A stretch of DNA of 64,000 nucleotides from DAIOEK01 sp963828285 (GTDB lineage Bacteria; Chloroflexota; Anaerolineae; Anaerolineales; Anaerolineaceae): assembly GCA_963828285.1 (NCBI GenBank), contig CAWHEB010000002.1, positions 1,116,001-1,180,000 of the forward strand. The letters run 5' to 3'. Of the stretch, positions 8,651 through 17,282 are shown piece by piece. The notes below the pieces were generated by a model that was not told the DNA's origin, made no database searches, and saw only the letters and a program-made list of their open reading frames with translations. Made by a program: the position numbers and the translations under genes. Positions within the stretch are counted from its first letter, which is position 1. Each line of letters opens with the position of its first letter.

Positions 8651-11512
8651 GTGACCGAGCTACAAAAAACAATCTCTATTCCTCCTTCACCCGATCTTCA
8701 AATTAGCTGGCACTCGCTCAGCTCGGATGAAGTGTTGCAAAAACTGGATACTACTCTAACCACTGGATTAACCACTGCGGAAGTTGAAGCCAGACGGGAA
8801 AAGTATGGATCGAACCAACTTCAGGAAGCACCCAGACCGGGTTTCCTGAAAATGGTATTCGACCAATTAAAAAGTTTTGTGATCATATTGCTCATTGTTG
8901 CAGCCATCGTATCTGCAGTAGTCGGTGAATACGTAGAAGCGGCTGCGATCATAGCCATCGTCCTGCTGAACGCCATCCTGGGAGTCGTTCAGGAAAGCCG
9001 CGCTGAGCAGGCACTTGCTGCACTAAAAAAACTGGCTTCCCCGGAAGCTCAAGTTATGCGGGATGGGTCCCGTGTATCAGTCCCTGCACCTGAATTAGTC
9101 CCGGGCGATGTGGTTTTCCTTGAAGCCGGAAATTTTATTCCAGCTGATATCCGTCTGGTCGAAGCAGTCAACCTTAAGGTGGAAGAAGCTGCCCTGACCG
9201 GAGAATCTCTGCCAGTGCAAAAAAATGCAGCCCTTTCTCTCAATTCGGATATCCCGCTTGGTGACCGAAAAAATACGGTTTTCATGGGCACATTAGTTTC
9301 CTACGGACGTGGGAAGGGTGTGGTTGTCAGTACCGGGATGCATACTCAACTCGGCTTGATCGCCACCATGTTGCAATCCGTTGAAATGGAAGAGACTCCT
9401 CTCCAGAAACGTCTCGAAGCGCTCGGAAAACTTCTGGCTATTGGTGCCCTCATTATTTGTGGTTTGGTTTTCATTGTTGGTCTCATCCGGCACCATGGAA
9501 GTATTCAAGAGATCATCGACACCTTCATGATCGCTGTCTCCCTCGCAATTGCTGCCGTTCCTGAAGGGCTACCTGCGATTGTTACCATATCCTTGGCTTT
9601 GGGTATGCGTGAGATGGTCAAACGGCATGCACTGATTCGTAAACTTGCTTCAGTTGAAACTCTCGGTTCCGCGACAGTCATCTGCTCGGATAAAACCGGC
9701 ACACTCACCCAAAACGAAATGACCGTTACCAAAATCTGGGTGGATCATAAATTCTTTGATATCACCGGGACTGGATATTCTCAAATAGGGGATTTTCTTC
9801 TGGATGAAAAGGTTATTGATCCAGCCCAATATCCTGCTGTTGGAACCGCTTTATGGGTCAGCATTCTGAATAATGATGCACAGTTGGAAAAGAGTACGAC
9901 CGATGCAGAATCATTCCGCATTATCGGTGATCCTACCGAAGGTTCATTACTCGTTGCGGCTGTAAAAGGCGGCGCAACCATGCATGGCGTGTTGAATGCG
10001 TATCCCCGCGAAGAGGAAATTCCGTTCGACAGCGTCCGTAAACGAATGGTTACTGTCCATGCCATCAAACATCCCGCGGATGAAGATATATCCCCCGTGT
10101 ATGGGGAGGAAAAACGGCAGTGGTATGCCGTCGCCGTGAAAGGTGCCCCGGATGAGGTCTTGAAACTGTGCACCAGTTATCAAGCCATGGATGATAAATC
10201 TACACCTGCTTTGGATGAGAAATCCCGTCAGGCGATCCTGGCAGCGAATGACCAGATGACCCAATCCGCGCTGCGTGTGCTTGGATTGGCATACCGGTTG
10301 ATCCCCGCAAAACCCGAGGAGATCGCATCGCACACGCTGGAAAATGAACTTATCTTTGCCGGATTGGTCGGGATGATCGATCCGCCGCGGACAGAAGTGG
10401 CACCCGCCCTCCTTTCAGCAAAACAGGCTGGCATCCGCACCATTATGATTACCGGGGATTATCCAAATACTGCCCGTGCGATTGCCGAGTTTATTGGACT
10501 TCTTGGCGAAGGTCGCCATGTTCGAACCGGGATCGAAATCGAAGCGTTAACTCCCGAAGAGATGCAGGAAGAAGTCAAACTGACTGATGTCTATGCCCGT
10601 GTTTCCCCTGAGCATAAGATGAAGATTGTTGAAGCGCTCCGGGCAAATGGCGAAGTCGTTGCCATGACCGGCGATGGTGTCAACGATGCTCCGGCTATCA
10701 AACTGGCAGATATCGGTGTAGCTATGGGGATTACCGGCACTGATGTAGCCAAGGAAACCGCGGATATGGTCCTCACAGACGATAACTACGTCAGCATTGT
10801 TTCTGCCGTGGAACAGGGTCGTGTGATTTATAGTAATATCCGAAAATTCGTTTATTATCTGCTTTCATGTAATATGGCAGAGATCATGGTCATCTTCCTG
10901 GCAACGCTTTTCGGTTGGCCAACACCTTTGACAGCTATCCAATTATTGTGGCTCAATCTGGTTACAGACGGTGCGCCGGCTCTAGCCCTGGGAACGGAAA
11001 AAGGTGACCCCGATATCATGCGCCAACCTCCCCGGCCTCCCAAAGAGAACATCATCAACCGCTTCATGCAGATCGGTATCGTCGTTCAAACTATTGCCAT
11101 CACCACCGCTACTCTGGGGGCTTACTTTATTGGGTTGACAACTGATCCAGCGCACGTTGAATTTGCCGAAACGATGGCATTCGTGACCCTGAGTTGCTCC
11201 GAGTTGTTCCGGGCATTCACCGCAAGGTCGGAATACTATCCGTTGCTCAAGATCGGTTTCTTTAGCAATAAGTGGATGAACTGGGCTGTTCTTGCCTCTT
11301 TGGTATTGATACTGAGTGTAGTTTATGTGCCGTTTTTGAATGTGGTCTTCAATACGAAGCCATTGGGCTGGTTGCAGTGGAGTGAAATCTTGCCGTTACT
11401 ACTCCTGCCATCGGTCGCCGCAGAAGTAACCAAATTCCTATTCTCCCCTGAAAAGAAGAAATTCCAGGGAATGTTTGCCAATGTTTTGATGGACAAACCA
11501 CTTAAAAAATAG
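8651..11512 (+). CDS. Cation-transporting P-type ATPase, calcium (P2A) type
   Basis: A 953-residue membrane pump. In order: cation-ATPase N-domain (about 15-85, WHSLSSDEVLQKL), helices 1-2, actuator domain with EAALTGESLPV, helices 3-4 with the PEGLPA motif of calcium pumps, the phosphorylation site DKTGTLTQNE with Asp347, nucleotide-binding domain with the KGAPDEV motif, hinge TGDGVNDAPAIKLADIG, and the C-terminal helices with NLVTDGAPALALG. These fit P2A (SERCA/PMCA-like) ATPases such as PacL, exporting Ca2+ or related ions at the cost of ATP. Starts at GTG 8651 behind AGGAGA. It overlaps the convergent RNase HII gene by 11 bp. Confidence 0.92.
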   Translation: MTELQKTISIPPSPDLQISWHSLSSDEVLQKLDTTLTTGLTTAEVEARREKYGSNQLQEAPRPGFLKMVFDQLKSFVIILLIVAAIVSAVVGEYVEAAAIIAIVLLNAILGVVQESRAEQALAALKKLASPEAQVMRDGSRVSVPAPELVPGDVVFLEAGNFIPADIRLVEAVNLKVEEAALTGESLPVQKNAALSLNSDIPLGDRKNTVFMGTLVSYGRGKGVVVSTGMHTQLGLIATMLQSVEMEETPLQKRLEALGKLLAIGALIICGLVFIVGLIRHHGSIQEIIDTFMIAVSLAIAAVPEGLPAIVTISLALGMREMVKRHALIRKLASVETLGSATVICSDKTGTLTQNEMTVTKIWVDHKFFDITGTGYSQIGDFLLDEKVIDPAQYPAVGTALWVSILNNDAQLEKSTTDAESFRIIGDPTEGSLLVAAVKGGATMHGVLNAYPREEEIPFDSVRKRMVTVHAIKHPADEDISPVYGEEKRQWYAVAVKGAPDEVLKLCTSYQAMDDKSTPALDEKSRQAILAANDQMTQSALRVLGLAYRLIPAKPEEIASHTLENELIFAGLVGMIDPPRTEVAPALLSAKQAGIRTIMITGDYPNTARAIAEFIGLLGEGRHVRTGIEIEALTPEEMQEEVKLTDVYARVSPEHKMKIVEALRANGEVVAMTGDGVNDAPAIKLADIGVAMGITGTDVAKETADMVLTDDNYVSIVSAVEQGRVIYSNIRKFVYYLLSCNMAEIMVIFLATLFGWPTPLTAIQLLWLNLVTDGAPALALGTEKGDPDIMRQPPRPPKENIINRFMQIGIVVQTIAITTATLGAYFIGLTTDPAHVEFAETMAFVTLSCSELFRAFTARSEYYPLLKIGFFSNKWMNWAVLASLVLILSVVYVPFLNVVFNTKPLGWLQWSEILPLLLLPSVAAEVTKFLFSPEKKKFQGMFANVLMDKPLKK

Positions 11513-12152
11513 TACTGACCGGTCGAAACGACTTTCGATGCACCGCGCAAGCGCCAATTTCCAACAAGGCAGCGCGGTGCATTGCTGTTCCATACCCCTT
11601 ATGCTGCTTGAATCCGTATCCGGGATACTCAGCATCCAGCGAGATCATAATCGCATCACGATAAGTCTTGGCTAGAATCGATGCCGACGCAATGGATAGG
11701 CTGCGGGCATCCCCTTTGATCAGCGGAGTTTGCTTGACCGGAAAGGATGGCAGTTTCAAGTAATCGATCAGCAGGTGATCGGGTACAGAGATAAGCTGCA
11801 TGATGGCACGCATCATCGCCAAACGGGTCGCCTGTAGAATGCCGATTTCATCGATCTCAATGGAAGATGACGTCCCTACTTTCCATTCCCGGGCATACTC
11901 GCGGATCAAGTCCGCCATTCTGTTGCGTTGATCAGCCGTTAACAGCTTCGAATCATTCACCCCTGCTAATTTATCCTGAATACTTTGATCCACCGGTAGG
12001 ACAACCACCGCAGCAGAAACCGGTCCTGCCCAGGCACCCCTTCCAGCTTCATCGATGCCGCCGACAATTAAACAGCCCTCTTCCCAGAGGGCTGTTTCAA
12101 ATTCAAGATTTGGCTTGTCAGGCAATATGTGCGTATCAAGCCAGCGGGTCAT
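11502..12152 (-). CDS. rnhB: Ribonuclease HII
   Basis: Cleaves RNA in RNA-DNA hybrids and initiates removal of single ribonucleotides from DNA. The active-site signature GGIDEAGRGAWAGPV near the N-terminus and the later acidic residues in DSKLLTADQR and LLIDYLKLPSF fit the type 2 RNase H family. I prefer the ATG at 12152 because the preceding bases contain a strong GAGGG ribosome site; an ATG six codons upstream (12170) is also open. The gene overlaps the end of the upstream glycosyltransferase by 17 bp and the end of the convergent ATPase gene by 11 bp. Confidence 0.92.
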   Translation of the reverse strand: MTRWLDTHILPDKPNLEFETALWEEGCLIVGGIDEAGRGAWAGPVSAAVVVLPVDQSIQDKLAGVNDSKLLTADQRNRMADLIREYAREWKVGTSSSIEIDEIGILQATRLAMMRAIMQLISVPDHLLIDYLKLPSFPVKQTPLIKGDARSLSIASASILAKTYRDAIMISLDAEYPGYGFKQHKGYGTAMHRAALLEIGACAVHRKSFRPVSTIF

Positions 12153-12873
12153 ACTTCCCTCGGATGCCATTCCAGCGGATCTTTAGCAGATCGATGATCA
12201 TTTGGAATGAGTCTCTGAATACTTTGACCTTGCTGTTTGGATCGTGATACCAGAGGATGCCGATCTCGGTGATCTTATATCCTCGTTTTAGCCCTGCGAA
12301 GAGAACTTCCACATCAAAAGTCCATCCCTCAATGGTCATCAACGGGAATAACTCTTCCACTGCTTTACGGGAGAAGCATTTGAAACCGCACTGCGAATCT
12401 TGTAAACCTGGTAAAGCCAGGATGCGAACCAGGAAGTTGAAAATACGCCCGATGAAATGCCGGTATTGTGGTTCGTTAAAACGGATAGCTCCCGGTGCTT
12501 CACGGGATGCGATGGCGATATCCGCGGTAAGCATGGGAGGGATGAATCTGACAATCTCATCAACAGGCATGGATAAATCAACATCGCAGGCAATTCTGTA
12601 ATCACCATCCGCGGCCAGCATTCCCTTTTTTACTGCCAGACCTTTTCCGCGACCCTCTTCGTGGATCACGTGAATGATTGGATATTTTTGGGAGTATTCG
12701 TTGGCGATCTGAAAAGTCCGGTCATTGCTGCCGTTTTCAACCACCCAAATATCGCCGTCCACTTTGCAGGTGGAAAGGAACGCAATACATTTATCCAATG
12801 CAACGGATAATCGCAGCTCTTCGTTATGAGCTGGAAAGATGATTGAGAGAAGTGGATTTGTCAATGAGGTCAA
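12136..12873 (-). CDS. Family 2 glycosyltransferase, dolichyl-phosphate glucosyltransferase-like
   Basis: A 245-residue GT-A enzyme. The nucleotide-sugar fold begins LLSIIFPAHNEELRL; the variant DxD is in RIACDVDLSMPVDEI; and the GRGKGLAVKKGMLAADGDY and QCGFKCFSRKAVEELFP stretches are those of polyprenyl-phosphate glycosyltransferases of the DPM1/ALG5 type. It probably moves a hexose from a nucleotide sugar to a lipid phosphate at the inner face of the membrane. No C-terminal membrane helices are present. It lies 5 bp after the upstream small gene. Confidence 0.87.
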   Translation of the reverse strand: MTSLTNPLLSIIFPAHNEELRLSVALDKCIAFLSTCKVDGDIWVVENGSNDRTFQIANEYSQKYPIIHVIHEEGRGKGLAVKKGMLAADGDYRIACDVDLSMPVDEIVRFIPPMLTADIAIASREAPGAIRFNEPQYRHFIGRIFNFLVRILALPGLQDSQCGFKCFSRKAVEELFPLMTIEGWTFDVEVLFAGLKRGYKITEIGILWYHDPNSKVKVFRDSFQMIIDLLKIRWNGIRGKYDPLA

Positions 12874-12878
12874 ACCAA

Positions 12879-13190
12879 CTAAAATATGGGTAATTTCCCT
12901 AAAGAGTCTTGTTCAGCAGGCTGATCCATCATGTGGATCTGATAGCTGTCTTTTTCTCCGGATATGGCAACATGCTCAAAGACTTCAAAAGTTGAGGCTT
13001 GCTGTGCAATTCTTTTTCCGGTAGCAACCTTTTTCTTTTTCGTCAGAAATTCGATGAGTCTTTGCCGGTTGACCAAAACCAGATCAGAGTAAGTTGCCCC
13101 TCTGCGTTCGTATCCACGTACCTGATCGATCTTCCCATCCGGGCAAAAGCGGACTGCTTCTATAAGGTAATCTATTTTTTCATTAGCCAT
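12879..13190 (-). CDS. Small conserved-looking protein of unknown function
   Basis: About 103 residues from the ATG at 13190 (an in-frame ATG at 13205 is also possible). It begins MANEKIDYLIEAVRFCPDGK and contains a basic patch TKKKKVATGKRI. I do not recognise a family. Predicted mixed alpha/beta, soluble. It is closely followed by the glycosyltransferase and is probably part of the same minus-strand transcript as the aminopeptidase 70 bp upstream. Confidence 0.65.
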   Translation of the reverse strand: MANEKIDYLIEAVRFCPDGKIDQVRGYERRGATYSDLVLVNRQRLIEFLTKKKKVATGKRIAQQASTFEVFEHVAISGEKDSYQIHMMDQPAEQDSLGKLPIF

Positions 13191-13274
13191 AGTGTAATTA
13201 TACAATCTCGCACTGGTAATCGTAAGATTAAATTTCCACTCATCTATACGGTGATCTAATAAACCATTTGAAGA

Positions 13275-14528
13275 TTAGACCTCAAAGGTCCATTCACCTT
13301 TGCGAAGGACCGGCTCAGTGACACCATCTGCTGTGATTCCGTCGATATCCATCTTGTTTGAGCCGATCATGAAATCGACATGGATCATGCTGTTGTTCCC
13401 GCCTGCTGCCATGAATTGCTCATCGGTCATATTGTCCCCACCAGTCAGGCAGGTCTTGTACGCACTTCCCAGCGCGAGATGACAGGCAGCATTTTCATCC
13501 AATAGGGTGGTATAGAAGAGCAATCCGCTCTGGGCAATGGGAGAATTATGCGGCACGATGGCGACCTCTCCCAACCGGGATGCCCCCTCATCGGTTTCGA
13601 TGAGTTTTTTCAATACAGCCTCGCCTTCAGTGGCGGATGCATTGACGATTCGGCCTTTCTCAAAGCGCAGGTTGATCCCATCCACCACTGTCCCGGAATA
13701 ATTCAGCGGCAGGGTGGCCTGTACGACGCCGTCCACCCGGTCTCGTGATGGCAGCGAGTAAACCTCTTCTGTAGGCAGGTTGGCTGTAAATGGGAATCCC
13801 TTGGTCGTATGCGAAGATGCACCGCTCCAGAGATGCCCCTCGGGTAATCCAACCGTCAGGTCAGTGCCCGGAGCGCGATACTTGAATGTCCGGTATTGTT
13901 TCTCATTCAGATATGCCGCCCGCTGGCTTAAGGCTTTGATGTGCTTCTGCCAGGCTGCCAGCGGATCGGGTTGGTCCAGTCTGCATAGATTGAAGATGGT
14001 CTCCCACAACAGATCGACTCTCGCTTCCGGTTTTTCCCTCGGGAATACTTTATCCGCCCAGCCCTGTGTCGGAACCGCAATGACCAGCCAGTTGATCTCG
14101 TGTCTGCCGGCGATCTTCAGGAATGGATCCAACTTTTTCCATGATGTATTGGTGTAATCTGTGACCTTGTCCGGATCCTGACCCTTGAGCAGATCCGGAT
14201 CCATACCGTTAACCGAGATGACCGCATCACCATTCTTGACATGCTCGATGGGTCCGCTTGCTTTCCATTCGGAGAATTCCGTGAATGAATCCTTCGGAGC
14301 GTAATTGAAGCGGATCAGTTCCATCTGCTCATCGCCCCAGATGACATCCACCAATCGCGCACCAGCTTGATAAGCTGTCCGGGCGATAGCTCTGATCAAA
14401 GGAGCGGCTGAGAATGGAGCTCCGTACACCAGCGGACCCCGGATTAGTAACCGTTGTCCCTGTTGTAAATTAAGTCCAACCTTTACCACTAATTCGGCAT
14501 AGGCATTTATCTTGTCATCGAAGCTCAT
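13275..14528 (-). CDS. Aminopeptidase, M29 family (AmpS/PepS type)
   Basis: A 417-residue cytoplasmic metallo-aminopeptidase that trims N-terminal residues from peptides. Family marks include NLQQGQRLLIRGPLVYGAPF near the start, the YRAPGTDLTVGLPEGHLW segment, and the metal-binding end ECSS-like region replaced here by NNSMIHVDFMIGSNKMDIDG, the usual M29 C-terminal signature. Start chosen at the ATG at 14528, which has AAGGA seven bases upstream; the ATG two codons earlier is too close to it. It is divergent from secA with a short intergenic region between. Confidence 0.88.
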   Translation of the reverse strand: MSFDDKINAYAELVVKVGLNLQQGQRLLIRGPLVYGAPFSAAPLIRAIARTAYQAGARLVDVIWGDEQMELIRFNYAPKDSFTEFSEWKASGPIEHVKNGDAVISVNGMDPDLLKGQDPDKVTDYTNTSWKKLDPFLKIAGRHEINWLVIAVPTQGWADKVFPREKPEARVDLLWETIFNLCRLDQPDPLAAWQKHIKALSQRAAYLNEKQYRTFKYRAPGTDLTVGLPEGHLWSGASSHTTKGFPFTANLPTEEVYSLPSRDRVDGVVQATLPLNYSGTVVDGINLRFEKGRIVNASATEGEAVLKKLIETDEGASRLGEVAIVPHNSPIAQSGLLFYTTLLDENAACHLALGSAYKTCLTGGDNMTDEQFMAAGGNNSMIHVDFMIGSNKMDIDGITADGVTEPVLRKGEWTFEV

Positions 14529-14645
14529 GATCATATCCTTGTTTCTGGTTTGCTTTCCATCCTATTTTACTTTGACCTGAGCTGTTCCTGCAACGCCCCA
14601 TTGTCCAAGCCTTGTAGACTGATGGGACGAGGACGCAATCTCCCT

Positions 14646-14683
14646 GTGCTATAATTTCCCCAGATAATTGCAACCCGTGAGGT
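14646..14683 (+). promoter_or_regulatory. Extended -10 promoter and ribosome site of secA
   Basis: TGC-TATAAT (14647-14655) is an extended -10 element; no good -35 box is seen at the proper distance. The ribosome site GTGAGGT is at 14677-14683, five bases ahead of the ATG at 14688. Confidence 0.6.
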
Positions 14684-14687
14684 ACTT

Positions 14688-17282
14688 ATGTTTCAGAATA
14701 TTATCCGCGTTTTAGGCGGCGACCCTAATAAAAAAGCTGTTGACCGCATGGTCCTCTTTGTGGATCAGATCAATGCGCTCGAGCCCGAATTTGAAGCTCT
14801 GTCTGATGAAGCTTTGAGAGCAAAGACCGATGAATTTAAAGTTCGTTTGGCTGATGGTGAAACTACCACTGATCTGATGCCGGAAGCTTTTGCTGCTGTC
14901 CGCGAGGCTGGCAAACGGACCATCGGTTTGCGCCATTATGATGTGCAGATGATCGGCGGTATCACCCTCCATGAAGGAAAGATCGCAGAGATGCGCACCG
15001 GCGAAGGGAAAACCCTGGTGGCTACGCTGCCAATCTATCTCAATGCCCTGGTAGGCAAAGGCACCCATCTGGTCACCGTCAATGATTATCTGGCGCGCCG
15101 TGATGCCCGCTGGATGGCACCCATCTATAACGCGCTGGGTCTCTCGGTCGGCGTCTTGCAAATGGCATCCCGGACTGAAAATGGCCGGATGGCGTTTGTT
15201 GTCGACCTGGAAAAAACATCCCCCCATGAAGATCAGCATCAATTGAAGCTGGTTTCACGGAAAGAAGCTTACGATACCGATATCACCTACGGCACCAACA
15301 GCGAATACGGCTTCGATTACCTGCGCGATAACACCGCCATGCGGATCGATGATCGTGTGCAGCGCGGACACTTTTTCGCCATCGTGGATGAGGTGGATAA
15401 CATCCTCATCGATGAAGCCAGAACGCCGTTGATCATCTCCGGACCTGCCTCCGATGATACCGAATGGTACGCCCGGATGGCTCAGGTCGTCCGCCAGCTT
15501 ATCCCCGAAGATTATGAAGTCAGTGAAAAGGATCATTCCGTATCGCTGACCGAGATTGGTGAAATGCACGCTGAGCAGCTCCTTGGGACTACCCTGCGCG
15601 ACCCTGACCGCCCGGAGGATATCACCCCCGAGCAGGCCCGTTTGATGGGATACATGGAGCAGTCGCTCCGCGCCCAATTCCTGTTCAAGCGTAATAAAGA
15701 TTATCTGGTTCAGACCGGTAAAGTGGTCATCGTAGATGAATTCACCGGACGCTTGATGCCCGGCAGACGCTGGTCCGATGGATTGCATCAGGCAGTCGAA
15801 GCCAAGGAAGGCGTCAAAGTCGAACCCGAAAATGTGACCTACGCAACCATCACTCTGCAGAACTACTTCCGCATGTACACCAAATTATCGGGTATGACCG
15901 GTACTGCCCTGACTGAAGCGGAAGAGTTCAGCAAGATCTACAAACTGGATGTGCTTCCCATTCCGACCAACCTGGAATATGTAGCCAGCCGTGATGGCAG
16001 CCAACTGGAAGAGATTTCCACAAAAGACGATAAGGGTTACAAGGTCAATTACTATTCGCGGGTGAACGATTCCAGTAAGGTACCGGTTTACTGGCGCAGG
16101 AAAGATTATCCCGATGTGGTCTACCGCACATTCGAAGGCAAGACCCGCGCAACTACCCAGGAAGTCATCCGCTACTATGTGATGGGACGTCCCCAGTTGG
16201 TGGGTACCACATCCGTGGAGCACTCCCAGAATCTGAGCTACCGGCTGCACGCGGAACCGGTCCGCAAGTATCTGCAATCCATGATGCTGCGCAATCTTTG
16301 GTTCGAGCAGAGGAACGACCAAAACCTGGAAAAAGAGATTCCTGAGCTGGTTTTCCTCAACAAACCTATTGAAGAATTGGATGCCGGGAAAATGCGCCAG
16401 CTTGCCCGTGATCTGGGCATCTCCTTCAACCTGGAAGACCAGGAAAACATCGACCGCTTGATCCGCTATCTGGACCTGCGTCCACAGGATAAAGACCGTC
16501 TGCTGACCACCCTGCAGGCAGGTGTTCCGCACCAGGTGTTGAACGCCAAGAAGCACGATGAAGAATCCAAGATCATTGCCCAGGCAGGCGCATTTGGAGC
16601 GGTGACCATCGCCACCAACATGGCCGGCCGTGGAGTCGATATCAAGCTCGGCGGTGAGATGAACGACAGCATCCTGCGGGATGTCAGCCGGGTGCTCAAG
16701 CGCTTCGGTTACGCCAACCCGTACGATATGTCTTTCGAAGAACGTCATGAAGCCCTGAAGAAGATCCCGTCTGAAGAGTATGGTATTTACGAAGGCGGCA
16801 TCCAGATGTTCCTGGATTATATGGACAACATGGAGCTGGTTCGTGAATTGGGCGGATTGCATGTGATCGGCTCTGAAAGACACGAAGCCCGCCGTATCGA
16901 TAATCAGCTTCGCGGTCGTGCCGCCCGCCAGGGCGACCCGGGATCCTCCCGGTTCTATCTCTCCCTTCAAGATGAGCTGATGCGCCTGTTCGGCGGCGGA
17001 CAGGTGGAAGACCTGATGGCGCGGTTGAAACTGGATGATTCCATCCCGATCGAAAGCGGAATTGTCGGCCGGTTGGTCGAACAATCACAGACCCGTGTGG
17101 AAGGCGCCAACTTTGATATCCGCAAGCATTTGCTGGAATATGATGATGTGCTGAATACCCAGCGTGCCCGTATCTACGGACAGCGCGACCGCATCTTCAC
17201 CAAAGCGGACCTCTCCGAAGATGTCATCGAAATGCTGCGCACCGAGTTGACCCAGCGCATTCCCGAAGTCCCTGAAAGATGA
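14688..17282 (+). CDS. secA: Preprotein translocase ATPase SecA, N-terminal portion (gene interrupted by frameshift)
   Basis: Motor of the Sec pathway, driving unfolded proteins through SecYEG. This 864-codon frame holds both nucleotide-binding folds and the cross-linking domain: Walker A MRTGEGKTLVATLP near residue 105, IVDEVDNILIDEARTPL, the QNYFRMYTKLSGMTGTA and TNMAGRGVDIKLGG motifs, and QLRGRAARQGDPGSSRFY. There is an extra stretch of about 110 residues between GTTSVEHSQNLS and HQVLNAKKHDEE relative to the Escherichia coli protein. The frame ends in the helical-scaffold region with LLEYDDVLNTQRARIYGQRD, then TGA at 17280. The rest of the protein continues in the +1 frame, so the true gene runs to 18717. 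Confidence 0.93.
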   Translation: MFQNIIRVLGGDPNKKAVDRMVLFVDQINALEPEFEALSDEALRAKTDEFKVRLADGETTTDLMPEAFAAVREAGKRTIGLRHYDVQMIGGITLHEGKIAEMRTGEGKTLVATLPIYLNALVGKGTHLVTVNDYLARRDARWMAPIYNALGLSVGVLQMASRTENGRMAFVVDLEKTSPHEDQHQLKLVSRKEAYDTDITYGTNSEYGFDYLRDNTAMRIDDRVQRGHFFAIVDEVDNILIDEARTPLIISGPASDDTEWYARMAQVVRQLIPEDYEVSEKDHSVSLTEIGEMHAEQLLGTTLRDPDRPEDITPEQARLMGYMEQSLRAQFLFKRNKDYLVQTGKVVIVDEFTGRLMPGRRWSDGLHQAVEAKEGVKVEPENVTYATITLQNYFRMYTKLSGMTGTALTEAEEFSKIYKLDVLPIPTNLEYVASRDGSQLEEISTKDDKGYKVNYYSRVNDSSKVPVYWRRKDYPDVVYRTFEGKTRATTQEVIRYYVMGRPQLVGTTSVEHSQNLSYRLHAEPVRKYLQSMMLRNLWFEQRNDQNLEKEIPELVFLNKPIEELDAGKMRQLARDLGISFNLEDQENIDRLIRYLDLRPQDKDRLLTTLQAGVPHQVLNAKKHDEESKIIAQAGAFGAVTIATNMAGRGVDIKLGGEMNDSILRDVSRVLKRFGYANPYDMSFEERHEALKKIPSEEYGIYEGGIQMFLDYMDNMELVRELGGLHVIGSERHEARRIDNQLRGRAARQGDPGSSRFYLSLQDELMRLFGGGQVEDLMARLKLDDSIPIESGIVGRLVEQSQTRVEGANFDIRKHLLEYDDVLNTQRARIYGQRDRIFTKADLSEDVIEMLRTELTQRIPEVPER

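Noticed and set aside
17251..17282. Programmed ribosomal frameshift in secA
   Set aside because: No known slippery site of the prfB (CTT-TGA) or -1 type is present, and homology suggests the shift is a few codons before the stop. With many other single-base frame breaks in the window, a sequence error is simpler.
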